DNA of 64,000 bases from Lacrimispora amygdalina (GCF_003432035.1 NZ_QOHO01000053.1:34564-98563); one strand, 5' to 3'. Counted from the stretch's first letter, positions 27,951 to 37,348 are shown. Notes: a model not told the origin generated them from the sequence alone. Numbers and translations: made by a program.

Positions 27951-30926
27951 TCAGGTTTTTCCTGCGAACTCCTTCATTTTTCCGGCGATATACGGATCAA
28001 GAGGACGAATCTCGATCTGGGGTCTGGCAATGTAATATCCCTGGAATAAACAGATGCCGGAATTTAGTAAAAATACCAGTTCCTCTTCCGTTTCCACACC
28101 TTCTGCCAATACACAGATTTCGTTGCTGGAAGCAAAATCAAGCAGATTTTTTAATATCATCTGCCTTTTTGTATCCTTGTGTATCTGCCTTACCAGACTC
28201 ATATCCACTTTAACAATCTCCGGCCTCATATGCAGAAGAACGGATTCGCTGTTATATCCGGTACCAAAATCATCCACAGCCGTCTGTCCCCGCCATTTTC
28301 TGGCCATAGCCATCTTTCTCTCCATGAGTTCCCTGCTGGCAGGTTCCCCCTCAGTCATCTCAATGACAATCCGGCTTAAGAGACCGCTAAAATTACGCTC
28401 CAGCTCTGCCTGTTCATCCTCGGTGATGCACACAGATGCAATGGAGTTAATAAACAGCTTTTCCATCTCTCCCAGATGGCCCTTCTCCAGTTCAGCTGCT
28501 GCTGCCTTTAAGCCTGCAAACCAGGTCAGTGACTCAATCTGGGGCAGCTTCGCCTGGGACCTTGCAAGGTTTAAAACTTCACCGATCCCCCTTAAATTTG
28601 TAAAATGAGGCCGCATCAGAAGTTCGTATCCATAGATACTGCCTTCCCGTGTCACAATCGGCTGAAAAACAAAGCTTACATCTCTTGTTTCCAGCATTCG
28701 GTTCAATTCTTCACTTCCTGTCAGCATATAGGAATTATGGGTATACTCATCAAGGTCAAATTCCCTTACATTGCCCTTCACGCTATGCTTTACCATATAC
28801 ATGGCAAAATCCGCATAATTAAACAGAGTTTCAAATTCCGCTGCATCATCAGGGTACCAGGACATACCCCCTGAAACCCGGACAGGAAGCATGTATCCGC
28901 CTTCCATATTGAGAGCTGCCTTCTGAATATACTTTATAAAATCACAGACATCCTTTCGTATTTTCTCCTTGCTGTCTCCATGTAAGTACGTCACAAATTC
29001 ATCGCCGGAATAACGGGCTAAAATGCCCCTTCCGGCAAAGCTGTTCTTTAAACAGTCCGCAAACAGTATCAGATAACGGTCTCCTTCATCATGCCCATAT
29101 GTATCATTGATATACTTTAAATTATCAAGATCCCACATGATGACTGCCCCATATTTCTCCTTCTGGGTTCTCATCACAAACTCCACCTGCTCCCGAAACG
29201 CCCTCCGGTTATACAGCTCTGTCAGCAGATCAAAATTACGTTCCCTTTCCAGCTTTTCCTTCTCCTGCACATCTGCAGTCACATCAGAGCATACGCCAAG
29301 AGTAGTTCCCGCCTTGGACTCATCTATGATCACCTGTACCCACCGTGTCCGGCCTTCCAATTCCAGGCTCTGAAACACACGGTCTCCCTTAATCCGCACG
29401 CCGGTAAATGTCTGGTCCATCAGCACTTCAAATTTTTCAACCTCCAGATACCGGTATGGTTCCTCTATCGTTCCCCAGCCAAGCATCTCAAAGAGAGACT
29501 GGCTGCAGAAAACCTGGTCTGCACCGTCTGCATATTCAAAAACTCCGATCATTACATTGGCATGGCGGAGGATACTGGAAATCTTTGATGAGGACATTTC
29601 CACGTCACGGCTTAACTGTTCAATGGTTTCCGTAAGATCATCAATCTCACGGATATGAACCCGTTTCAGCGCAAGCCCCCGGTTACCGGACTTCCCCTTT
29701 AATTCACCTGCAAGTCTCCGAATCGGTTCCGTCACAATCTTTCCGATGGCAAACGCTCCAAGCATGCTGAACAAGATGGGAACCAGCATGGTACTGACCA
29801 GCATGCGCCGGATTGCATTATAAAACGCAAGCAGATCCTTTTGCCTTGCCAGCCCCACAAGTACCCAGTCTTCATTTTCCATCACCCCGTTGTTTGCATA
29901 TGCATCAAGGCTGTTAATGCTTGCATACCACTTTGTTCCATCGGAAGATTCAATCTCGCTGATTGATTTCTTCCTGTTGTCTGTATAAGCTATGTTCGCT
30001 GCTTCGTTGAAATACTGATTATAGAGATAGCCGGAATCAATCACAGGAACAATTTCTTTTGTCTCCCTGTTTCGGATTCCAAGGAGCCAGCATTCTTCAA
30101 AGCTGCTGTTGGTCTGTTTCTCTGACAAAATCTGTCCCAGCTGATTCAGCGTCATCTCCAGGCCCCAGACTCCCGCAACGGTTCCATCGTCTAAAATCAC
30201 CGGTACAGAATAAGTAATAACAGGCATGTCTTTGGGGCTTAAGCGGAAAGGCGGGCTTAAATAAGCCTGTTTCATCGCATCATCCCCACTGGTTCCTTCC
30301 TGCAAAGCCATTCTGAGGGGTTTTTGGTAAAACTCACTGTTTTTTGAATCTTCCTCTTTGCCAAATCCGATTTCCCAGAAGGAGTCCAAAGGTATGTTAT
30401 ATTTTTCTGCCACAGATGGCAGCCCCCGTTCCATCAAAAGGGAAGAATTATCTGTTAAATACCCTCCCGGATTGGAACTGCGTATGTAAAAGCCTGCTTT
30501 CATACCGCTGGAACTATTGGCTGCTGCCGGCCCGTTAAGAACAAAAAAAACTCCCGTTGCATAACTCATATGAAGCATATCAATGGATTTTTCTATTATC
30601 TGTTCCACGATTTCGCGGTTTAACATATAATCATTTGAAATGTCAGGAGCACTGCACTGGTTTTTCTTCAGAATCTGCTCAATCTCATTGGAAACGAAAG
30701 CGGAATGATTCAGCATGACAATCCAGTGATGAAGAGTCTCCTTTTCCAGGCCCAGTCTGGTATTCTCTGCATTCCGGCTTAAAACGTGGATTTCATTATT
30801 CTTTAATTTAACAGAAACACCGCCGAAAAGCACCGTTCCGGCAATCACTGCAGCCTGCACAACCAGCAGGATCAACAGCGGTCCAAGCAAATGGTTTCGT
30901 ATGGACTCACTTTTCTTTTCTTTCAT
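27951..30926 (-). CDS. Membrane Cache-PAS-GGDEF-EAL signalling protein
   Basis: A 991-residue c-di-GMP enzyme. One helix lies at about 13-35, a large extracellular double-Cache-like sensor at 36-370, a second helix at about 375-398, then HAMP-like and PAS-like regions (to about 560). A GGDEF domain follows, with YSGDEF near 641 (first Gly replaced by Ser), and an EAL domain with YELLMRP near 767 (Ala replaced by Leu) and DDFGTGYNS near 886. Key acidic residues of both domains are kept, so either or both activities are possible. It starts 3 bases after the upstream solute-binding lipoprotein stop, implying that it senses a ligand with that protein. Last gene of a four-gene operon. Confidence 0.92.
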   Translation of the reverse strand: MKEKKSESIRNHLLGPLLILLVVQAAVIAGTVLFGGVSVKLKNNEIHVLSRNAENTRLGLEKETLHHWIVMLNHSAFVSNEIEQILKKNQCSAPDISNDYMLNREIVEQIIEKSIDMLHMSYATGVFFVLNGPAAANSSSGMKAGFYIRSSNPGGYLTDNSSLLMERGLPSVAEKYNIPLDSFWEIGFGKEEDSKNSEFYQKPLRMALQEGTSGDDAMKQAYLSPPFRLSPKDMPVITYSVPVILDDGTVAGVWGLEMTLNQLGQILSEKQTNSSFEECWLLGIRNRETKEIVPVIDSGYLYNQYFNEAANIAYTDNRKKSISEIESSDGTKWYASINSLDAYANNGVMENEDWVLVGLARQKDLLAFYNAIRRMLVSTMLVPILFSMLGAFAIGKIVTEPIRRLAGELKGKSGNRGLALKRVHIREIDDLTETIEQLSRDVEMSSSKISSILRHANVMIGVFEYADGADQVFCSQSLFEMLGWGTIEEPYRYLEVEKFEVLMDQTFTGVRIKGDRVFQSLELEGRTRWVQVIIDESKAGTTLGVCSDVTADVQEKEKLERERNFDLLTELYNRRAFREQVEFVMRTQKEKYGAVIMWDLDNLKYINDTYGHDEGDRYLILFADCLKNSFAGRGILARYSGDEFVTYLHGDSKEKIRKDVCDFIKYIQKAALNMEGGYMLPVRVSGGMSWYPDDAAEFETLFNYADFAMYMVKHSVKGNVREFDLDEYTHNSYMLTGSEELNRMLETRDVSFVFQPIVTREGSIYGYELLMRPHFTNLRGIGEVLNLARSQAKLPQIESLTWFAGLKAAAAELEKGHLGEMEKLFINSIASVCITEDEQAELERNFSGLLSRIVIEMTEGEPASRELMERKMAMARKWRGQTAVDDFGTGYNSESVLLHMRPEIVKVDMSLVRQIHKDTKRQMILKNLLDFASSNEICVLAEGVETEEELVFLLNSGICLFQGYYIARPQIEIRPLDPYIAGKMKEFAGKT

Positions 30927-30929
30927 AAA

Positions 30930-32375
30930 CTACTCTCCGATGACTGCTTCCAATTGCCCCTTCGTGTCTTCATACCAGTTATTAAAATTCTCATCCGTTG
31001 TGAAATCTGCAACTGCCCGCTCTCTGTCAGCCCCCTGGCTTATCATCGTTTCAATCTTCTGGTAATCTTCTTTTGCCTTTGAAGCCATAGAAGTCTGAAG
31101 AATCTCTCTGGCGCGGTCTCCTCCCTTAAAAGGTTTGGAAGTATAAAGTCTGTACTTATTTGCCGTATCCAGACCAATGAGCAGGTTCTGGGATACTCCG
31201 CTGTTCTCGCCGGCTTCCTGTAAAAAAGGTTCCAGCAGGGATTCCTCGGCTGCCGCCTTTTTAACCGGCAGATACCCGGAGCCAATGGCAAACTTCATAT
31301 TCTGCTTTGTGTCGGTAAACCACTTCAGAAAGCAGACGGCTGCATATTCCCGCTTCTCTTCTGATTTAAAAACCATCATACCTGCCCCCTGGGAAACAGC
31401 GCAGGGCACCGTCCCTGCAAAGCCGGGAAGGGGATAGAGTTTGCTTTCAATGGCATAGTTTGTCCCATCCTCAAGAGTCACAGAGGTTGGGAAATACGAG
31501 ATTCCACTGGTAGCTCCTACAAATGCCACCAGCTGCCCGGTCTTTACATCATCGCTGCGAAATCTCCCGTAAGCGCCAAAATATCCGTTTACAAAGGGTA
31601 TGTAGTAATTATCCCACAGTTTTCGCATTGCCTCTTTGTCAAAATCCAGCGTGGTTTTTCCGTCTTTCACAGAAAAAATCTCATGACCCAGCTGCAGACT
31701 TCCGATAATCATATAGTTGGCAAATGCATCTCTGCCAAAGAACGCTTTCCCGTCAGAAGGCTTTTGTGTCAGGCTGTCTGTCCATTTGTAATAGGCCTCC
31801 GATACCCTGGTAATTCCTTCCCAGGTAGAAAATGCATCTTCCGTTTCACCGGTTGCAGCGGCAAACTTCTCCCAGTCAGTCTTATTCACCGTAAGTATCT
31901 CGGTAGATTTGGCAATTGGAAATACTTTAACAGAACTGCCATCATCAAATCTGCCCTCTTCCATGTATGCATCCACATATTCTGATATCTCATCGGAGGT
32001 AAGGTAATTACTTAAATCCGCTGCCAGTCCCATACGGTCCACTTCATAGACCTTGTCCGCATAGGCAGAAAATACGTCAGGAAGCGGGTCCGAACCAACT
32101 CTGCGCTCAATACTGTCATTGATCGTGCTGCTCAGTTCATCAATGCTTCCTTTGTTATAAGCCTTAACTATAATTCCTTTTTCCCGTCCCTCATTTTCAT
32201 TAAATGATCTGACCAGACTGTCAAATTCTTCCTTCTGGACACCATTATAATAATGCCAGATTGAGATTGTAACAGGGTCCCTGGAAGAAAGTCCATAGGG
32301 ATCCTTTTTCTCGCATCCGGTAAGCAAAAATAAGCAGGAAGCAAAAGCAATTGGTACCATCCAACTCTTTTTCAT
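30930..32375 (-). CDS. Orphan extracellular solute-binding lipoprotein (family 1)
   Basis: A 481-residue protein with a lipoprotein signal (LLTGC, Cys about residue 21) and a family-1, MalE/UgpB-like periplasmic-binding fold (VTISIWHYYNG, DVFSAYADKV, WEKFAAATG). Carbohydrate binders dominate this family. No permease or ATPase gene lies nearby. The only tightly linked partner is the downstream Cache-GGDEF-EAL sensor, 3 bases away, so a sensory rather than transport role is likely (inference). Confidence 0.88.
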   Translation of the reverse strand: MKKSWMVPIAFASCLFLLTGCEKKDPYGLSSRDPVTISIWHYYNGVQKEEFDSLVRSFNENEGREKGIIVKAYNKGSIDELSSTINDSIERRVGSDPLPDVFSAYADKVYEVDRMGLAADLSNYLTSDEISEYVDAYMEEGRFDDGSSVKVFPIAKSTEILTVNKTDWEKFAAATGETEDAFSTWEGITRVSEAYYKWTDSLTQKPSDGKAFFGRDAFANYMIIGSLQLGHEIFSVKDGKTTLDFDKEAMRKLWDNYYIPFVNGYFGAYGRFRSDDVKTGQLVAFVGATSGISYFPTSVTLEDGTNYAIESKLYPLPGFAGTVPCAVSQGAGMMVFKSEEKREYAAVCFLKWFTDTKQNMKFAIGSGYLPVKKAAAEESLLEPFLQEAGENSGVSQNLLIGLDTANKYRLYTSKPFKGGDRAREILQTSMASKAKEDYQKIETMISQGADRERAVADFTTDENFNNWYEDTKGQLEAVIGE

Positions 32376-32390
32376 AGGTTCACCTGCCTG

Positions 32391-32951
32391 TTACATGGGA
32401 ATCTGGTCGTATTGAATCGCCTCTTTTATTTTACGTGCATGCAGTTTATCAACAAGTAATGCCAACAGCTCAATTCCCATGTCAAGTGCATACCCCAGCC
32501 CTCTGGCTGTCGTTATGTTGCCGTCTGTCACCACTCCCTGTTTCACCACAGTTGCTCCCTTTAATTCCTGCTCAAATCCCGGAAAACAGGTTGCTTTTTT
32601 TCCCTCCAGAATCCCAAGCCTGCCAAGAATACTGGGAGCAGCACAGATCGCAGCAATCCTGCGGTTATCTTCCTGTGCTTCCATCAGTGCCCGGACCAGT
32701 TCCTCATTTGCACCAAGGTTTCTGGTTCCAGGCATCCCTCCGGGAAGAAAGAGCACATCCCCGTCTTTTAAATCTGTCTGGGAAATCAATAAGTCTGCCT
32801 GAAGCTTTATTCCATGAGAGCCGGTCACATTCTTTTTGCCGGTTACCGACACCATTTTCACATCCTGGCCTCCTCTCAGCAGAACATCAACAACTGCAAG
32901 CAGTTCCACCTCTTCTGACCCATCCGCCAAAAATGCATAAACCTTACCCAT
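32391..32951 (-). CDS. DJ-1/PfpI family protein
   Basis: A 186-residue class I glutamine-amidotransferase-like protein of the DJ-1/ThiJ/PfpI group. The nucleophile elbow IAAICAAPSILG carries the conserved cysteine (about residue 102), with an early glutamate in GSEEVELLAVVDVL and LFLPGGMPGTRNL before it. Relatives include DJ-1-type glyoxalase/deglycase and redox-stress proteins and are often annotated YajL-like; the reaction here is not assignable. It sits 1 base after the galactose-type binding-protein gene and 15 bases before the orphan lipoprotein gene, in one operon. Confidence 0.9.
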   Translation of the reverse strand: MGKVYAFLADGSEEVELLAVVDVLLRGGQDVKMVSVTGKKNVTGSHGIKLQADLLISQTDLKDGDVLFLPGGMPGTRNLGANEELVRALMEAQEDNRRIAAICAAPSILGRLGILEGKKATCFPGFEQELKGATVVKQGVVTDGNITTARGLGYALDMGIELLALLVDKLHARKIKEAIQYDQIPM

Positions 32952-32952
32952 A

Positions 32953-34026
32953 TTAATCGTCTCCTTTCCAATTATGAAATGTACTGTTCATCGTAACCTT
33001 TATATAATCCACCAGATATCTCGTCTCCGCATCTTCTCCCTGAATTAGCCGGATCAGTGTGTCAGCAGCAGTCTTTGACTGGCCCTGATGGTCATTTAAA
33101 ACCGTTCCTGCAATCTTTCCCTCTTTTATATAGCCCACTGTTTCCTGAAGCGCATCAACTCCCACCAGATAAACATCTTTACCAGGTGTCATTCCGGCTT
33201 CTTCCACCGCTTCCAGCGCTCCGTTTGCCATGGCATCATTGTTGCAAAATATCACATCAATTCTGGGGCCATATGTTGATAAAGCTTGTGCAGCCAGCTT
33301 TTTTCCTTCTTCCCTGTTCCAGTTGCCGGTACCGGAAAACAGCTCTTCCGTCTTCACTCCGGCATCCGTTAATGCCTTTATGGAATATTCCGTCCGGTAG
33401 CGGGCGGCATCACTGCCCGCCTCCCCCTTTATCATCACATAAGAAAGGATACCATCATGGTTTTTGTCACCCTTTCCCGGGTTCTCAAGAATAATCTCCC
33501 CCTGATAGGTTCCTGCCTGCTTAGAATCTGTCTCCACGCTGGAGACTGCCATGTGCTGTTCCTTCCACCGGTTTCTCTCTGACTCATCCGGCTCGCTGTT
33601 AATAAAGACCAGCGGAATGCCTGCCTGGCTGGAAGTATCTGCAATTCTTCCCGCTGCCGAAGCTTCCACCGGATTTATGATAATTCCGGCACACTTGCTG
33701 TCTATAAACTCTCTGATCTGTCGGTCCTGTTCTTTCTGGTCCCCTCCTGCATTGCGCATGATGACCTGGGCATGATAGGTCTCTTCTAGATATTGTTTGA
33801 GTTCGGACCGGTACAGCTTCATGAATGTATCATCATAGCGGTAAATGCTGATTCCGATCTTTGGTCCTTCTTCTGTCTCAATTCCCTCTGTACCGGCTTC
33901 TTTATCCGAACTTTCTGCAGGTTTTGACTGGCTTTTTTCCCCTGCACAGCCTGCTGCAGCCCCCGCTGCAAGAACCGCTGCGAGTACCAGAAAAAAGAAG
34001 GCTGTCCGCCTTATCAAGCATTTCAT
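32953..34026 (-). CDS. Galactose-type periplasmic-binding lipoprotein (MglB paralogue)
   Basis: A 357-residue lipoprotein (signal ending AAAGC, Cys about residue 27) of the LacI/ribose-type binding fold. It keeps the KNHDGILSY calcium-loop-like segment and FCNNDAMANGALEAVEEAG seen in glucose/galactose-binding proteins, and closely resembles the mglB product encoded 3.4 kb away. It is the first gene of an operon with a DJ-1 protein, an orphan binding protein and a c-di-GMP enzyme, with no transporter genes of its own. It may share the MglAC transporter or serve as a sensor input. Confidence 0.9.
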   Translation of the reverse strand: MKCLIRRTAFFFLVLAAVLAAGAAAGCAGEKSQSKPAESSDKEAGTEGIETEEGPKIGISIYRYDDTFMKLYRSELKQYLEETYHAQVIMRNAGGDQKEQDRQIREFIDSKCAGIIINPVEASAAGRIADTSSQAGIPLVFINSEPDESERNRWKEQHMAVSSVETDSKQAGTYQGEIILENPGKGDKNHDGILSYVMIKGEAGSDAARYRTEYSIKALTDAGVKTEELFSGTGNWNREEGKKLAAQALSTYGPRIDVIFCNNDAMANGALEAVEEAGMTPGKDVYLVGVDALQETVGYIKEGKIAGTVLNDHQGQSKTAADTLIRLIQGEDAETRYLVDYIKVTMNSTFHNWKGDD

Positions 34027-34166
34027 ATTTTAATCTCCTGATTTTTACTGTATTTTCCATATTACCACGTTTTTCTTCTTTTTGCCACTATCTTCTATTT
34101 TTTATCCGATTGTGGTATACTAACCCTGTTTTAGAGTATAACACATGGAATCAGGAGGTTTTTTTC

Positions 34167-34619
34167 ATGGAAATCGAGCGCAAATATCTGGTTACCAGTC
34201 CGCCGGAAAATTATGAATCATTTCCCCATCATCTCATTGAACAGGGTTATTTATCGACGGATCCCGTTGTCCGGGTCCGCAAAGAGGATGAGACCTATAT
34301 ACTGACCTATAAATCCAAAGGGCTTCTGGCAAGAGAAGAATACAACCTTCCCTTAAACGAAGACTCCTACCGTCATTTAATCAGTAAAACAGACGGCTGT
34401 ATTCTTACAAAAAAGAGATATTTAATCCCCGTGGAGCACTCCGGGCATCTGACCATAGAGCTTGATGTCTTTGAAGGCCGCTACGAGGGGTTAATGCTGG
34501 CTGAGGTTGAATTTGACAGTCTGGAGGAAGCTCATGCCTTTACACCGCCATCCTGGTTCGGAAAAGATGTCACCTTATCAGGGGAATACCAGAACAGCCG
34601 GCTCAGCCAGCTGCCCTAA
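34167..34619 (+). CDS. CYTH domain protein
   Basis: A 150-residue protein beginning MEIERKYLV, the ExExK signature of the CYTH (triphosphate tunnel metalloenzyme) superfamily, followed by alternating charged beta strands (VVRVRKEDETYILTYKSKG, KKRYLIP, TIELDVFEG, LAEVEF). Relatives act on inorganic triphosphate, thiamine triphosphate or nucleotides; the substrate here is unknown. The start at 34167 has AGGAGG 9 bases upstream; the longer open frame is not coding. A TGGTATACT extended -10 lies about 50 bases upstream. Divergent from the MglB paralogue gene. Confidence 0.9.
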   Translation: MEIERKYLVTSPPENYESFPHHLIEQGYLSTDPVVRVRKEDETYILTYKSKGLLAREEYNLPLNEDSYRHLISKTDGCILTKKRYLIPVEHSGHLTIELDVFEGRYEGLMLAEVEFDSLEEAHAFTPPSWFGKDVTLSGEYQNSRLSQLP

Positions 34620-34629
34620 TACTGGAAAT

Positions 34630-34670
34630 AAGCGCCCTGACCGTTTTTTTTGCCGGACAGGACGCTTTTC
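34630..34670 (+). terminator. Terminator between CYTH gene and mglC
   Basis: A long imperfect stem (GCG-CCTG-CCG with CGG-CAGG-CGC, single mismatches between blocks) around a T-rich loop, ending in CTTTTC on the plus strand. It lies between convergent genes and probably serves both. Confidence 0.7.
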
Positions 34671-34680
34671 TAGTAAGTAT

Positions 34681-35679
34681 TTATTTTTTTGCAATATATT
34701 TTCTGATATCAAGAGCAATCGCAACTACAATAACGATACCCTGGGCAATGTACTGATAGTTGGTGTTGACTCCCAAATACTGGAGACATGTTTTTAAGAT
34801 TTCAAAAACAAGAACACCGATTAAAACACCGGATACCTTACCGATGCCTCCGTTTACCGACACACCTCCGATGGTACATGCGGCAATTGCTTCCAGTTCC
34901 CATCCCATACCCATATTAACGGAAGATCCGCCGGATTTTGCTCCTACCAGGAAGCCACCCAGTGCGTAAAGTGCAGCAGCTGTTACATAGATAATAATCT
35001 TTGTCTTCTTGGTATTAACACCGGAAACTTCAGCTGCCTGCTCATTTCCGCCAATGGCGTACATGTATTTTCCATGAGGAGTCTTGTTATAAATGAACCA
35101 GATCACAAGTCCCACAGCAAGGGCAATTAAAAACAGGTAAGGTATAAAACCAAACAGTCTTCCTTTTGCTACCTCCGTATAGGCAGGACGGTAACCGCCG
35201 ATTGGTGTTGCATTGGTATAAACAAGACAGGCACCGTATACAATCAGCTGCATACCCAGAGTTCCGATAAAAGCAGGAACCTGCAGATAGGAAATCACCA
35301 GGCCATTGATCAGACCGAAGAATGCAGCAACTAAGATACAGATCAGAAGCACTACAAACACCCACCAGATCCCAAAGTCCGGAAGATTGGGGAAAAATTT
35401 ACCGCTGTAGCCTGGTTTCTGTAAAAGTGTACCTGCCAGACAGGCGGAAAGTCCTACAATACGTCCTGCTGAAAGGTCTGTACCTCTGGTAATCAGACAG
35501 CCTGATACACCGCAGGCAATGATAAAACGGGGTGCCACATTTAAGGCAATATTTTTTAGATTGTCAAATGATCCGAATGATGGTTGCTTAATTGCCGTAA
35601 GAATGGCAAGCAGGACGAGGACAACGATGATTCCATTATTTATAAGGAAATCCTTCAAATTTATCTTCTTAGCTGTCAT
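34681..35679 (-). CDS. mglC: Galactose/methyl-galactoside ABC transporter permease
   Basis: Membrane subunit of the ribose/galactose importer family (BPD_transp_2), 332 residues with about 8-10 hydrophobic segments. It has the family stretches GVSGCLITRGTDLSAGRIVGLSA and AIGGNEQAAEVSGVNTKKTKI, and GGVSVNGGIGKVSG. The start overlaps the mglA stop by 4 bases. It pairs with MglA and MglB to take up galactose or a related sugar. Confidence 0.93.
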   Translation of the reverse strand: MTAKKINLKDFLINNGIIVVLVLLAILTAIKQPSFGSFDNLKNIALNVAPRFIIACGVSGCLITRGTDLSAGRIVGLSACLAGTLLQKPGYSGKFFPNLPDFGIWWVFVVLLICILVAAFFGLINGLVISYLQVPAFIGTLGMQLIVYGACLVYTNATPIGGYRPAYTEVAKGRLFGFIPYLFLIALAVGLVIWFIYNKTPHGKYMYAIGGNEQAAEVSGVNTKKTKIIIYVTAAALYALGGFLVGAKSGGSSVNMGMGWELEAIAACTIGGVSVNGGIGKVSGVLIGVLVFEILKTCLQYLGVNTNYQYIAQGIVIVVAIALDIRKYIAKK

Positions 35680-37229
35680 GACTTAACCTCCTGTTTGGAA
35701 TTATTTTCCGTTTTGTTTATGTCAAATTTAGTGGCAAATGCCATGATCTTCTCCTGGGTTGCCTCACTATCCTCTACTTCTCCTGTGATCCGTCCGCCGC
35801 ACATAACAATAATACGGTTTGACATACCGATTAACTCCGGCATTTCAGAGGATATCATGATGATTGATTTTCCCTGTTTTACAAGTTCAATCATAATCTG
35901 ATAAATCTCATACTTTGCGCCTACATCGATACCTCTTGTCGGCTCATCCATGATTAAAATTTCAGGATTGCTTGCCAGCCATCTGGCAATAATCACCTTT
36001 TGCTGATTACCTCCGGAAAGGGACTGGATCTGAGTCCTGTCACTTGGAGTTTTAATACTCAGCTTAGCGATGCTGTCCTTCACAACAGATGCTACTTTCT
36101 TTTTTTGAATGACTCCCGCTGTTGTATAGTTGCGGTAAGAAGCAATGGCTGTATTGTCAGAAATACTTAAGCATCCGAAGATTCCGTTACCTCTCCGGTC
36201 TTCCGTAATCATTCCGACGGAATCACCAATGGCATCCTTTGGGCATTTAATCTCAACTTTCTTTCCAAGGACCTCAACTTCTCCCCCGGAAATATTCCTC
36301 ATTCCGAATATGGCTTCCATAAGCTCGGTTCTCTGGGCGCCTACCAGACCTCCGAATCCCAGAATCTCTCCTTTTTTCAGTTCAAAGGAGCAGTCCTGAA
36401 AGGAACGTTCATGAATACTGCTTAAATGGCTTACCTTTAAAACGGTTTCATCCGTCCGGTAATCATCTTTCGGAGGATAAACATTTCCCAGTTCTCTTCC
36501 TACCATCTGTTTTACAATTTCTTCATCAGAGATATCAGCCACTTCCCATGAACCGACATAAGTTCCATCCCGCATGATGGTGATGTCATCTGCAATCTGT
36601 CTGATTTCCGCCATTTTATGGCTGATATATATCATAGAAACTCCGCGGGACTTTAAATCCCTGATGATGCTAAACAGCGCTTCTACTTCATTATCAGTCA
36701 GCGATGAAGTAGGTTCATCCAGAATCACCAGCTTTGCATTCTGGCTTACTGCCTTTGCAATTTCTACTGACTGCATTTGTCCGATTGATAAAGTCCCAAG
36801 CTTCGCTTTGGGATTGAAATTCATTTTTACATCCTTTAACCATTTTTCCGCTTCCGAATTCATGGTTTTGTGATCGATAACTTTAAGCGGTCCTAATTTA
36901 AATATCGGATACCGTCCAAGATACATGTTCTCTGCAATAGAGCGAGCCGGTACCGGCTGAAGTTCCTGGTGTACCATGGCAAGGCCTTTATGAAGTGCAT
37001 CATCCGGATTGGCAATACTCACCTTTGCACCATCAATCAGAACCTCACCTTCATCCATCTTGTATATGCCAAACAGGCATTTCATCAGTGTTGACTTACC
37101 TGCTCCGTTCTCTCCCATCAGAGCGTGAACGGTACCGGGACGTACTTTTAAATTGATTTTATCGAGCGCTTTGACGCCAGGGAAGGATTTGCTGATTCCA
37201 ACCATTTCCAGTCTGTAATTCTCTGCCAT
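35676..37229 (-). CDS. mglA: Galactose/methyl-galactoside ABC transporter ATP-binding protein
   Basis: A 517-residue tandem ATPase typical of ribose/galactose importers. The N-terminal half has a full Walker A (MGENGAGKSTLMK), signature (LSIGQMQSVEIAKAV) and Walker B (LVILDEPTSSL). The C-terminal half has a degenerate Walker A region (GFGGLVGAQRTELMEAI) but a canonical signature SLSGGNQQKVIIARWL and Walker B ILIMDEPTRGID, as usual in this family. SD AAAGGAG. It is separated from mglB by 163 bases holding a hairpin and two 51 bp repeats. Confidence 0.95.
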   Translation of the reverse strand: MAENYRLEMVGISKSFPGVKALDKINLKVRPGTVHALMGENGAGKSTLMKCLFGIYKMDEGEVLIDGAKVSIANPDDALHKGLAMVHQELQPVPARSIAENMYLGRYPIFKLGPLKVIDHKTMNSEAEKWLKDVKMNFNPKAKLGTLSIGQMQSVEIAKAVSQNAKLVILDEPTSSLTDNEVEALFSIIRDLKSRGVSMIYISHKMAEIRQIADDITIMRDGTYVGSWEVADISDEEIVKQMVGRELGNVYPPKDDYRTDETVLKVSHLSSIHERSFQDCSFELKKGEILGFGGLVGAQRTELMEAIFGMRNISGGEVEVLGKKVEIKCPKDAIGDSVGMITEDRRGNGIFGCLSISDNTAIASYRNYTTAGVIQKKKVASVVKDSIAKLSIKTPSDRTQIQSLSGGNQQKVIIARWLASNPEILIMDEPTRGIDVGAKYEIYQIMIELVKQGKSIIMISSEMPELIGMSNRIIVMCGGRITGEVEDSEATQEKIMAFATKFDINKTENNSKQEVKS

Positions 37230-37240
37230 CCCGCTTCTCC

Positions 37241-37340
37241 TTTCATTAATTCGTCCGTTTTTTTGGACATAAAGGGATACCTGTTAAGGTATTTCATTAA
37301 TTCGTCCGTTTTTTGGGACATAAAGGGATACCTCTAACTT
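37241..37340 (-). repeat. Tandem 51 bp hairpin repeat between mglB and mglA
   Basis: Two copies of a 51-base unit start at 37241 and 37292. Each has TTTCATTAATTC, a hairpin GTCC-GTTTTTT-GGAC (loop T count varies) and ATAAAGGGATACC; the second copy's similarity ends near 37333. The same plan, with stem GCTC/GAGC, is found between clpP and clpX. On the coding (minus) strand the first copy ends right at the mglA ribosome-binding site. Confidence 0.75.
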
Positions 37341-37348
37341 TTAAAAAT

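Noticed and set aside
33861..34166. Upstream extension of the CYTH reading frame
   Set aside because: It runs antisense through the MglB paralogue signal region and has no ribosome site; the family motif ExExK begins at 34167 behind a strong AGGAGG.
37241..37340. Tandem repeats that might be a CRISPR array
   Set aside because: Only two contiguous 51 bp copies with no unique spacers and no cas genes; the unit is a hairpin-containing intergenic repeat.
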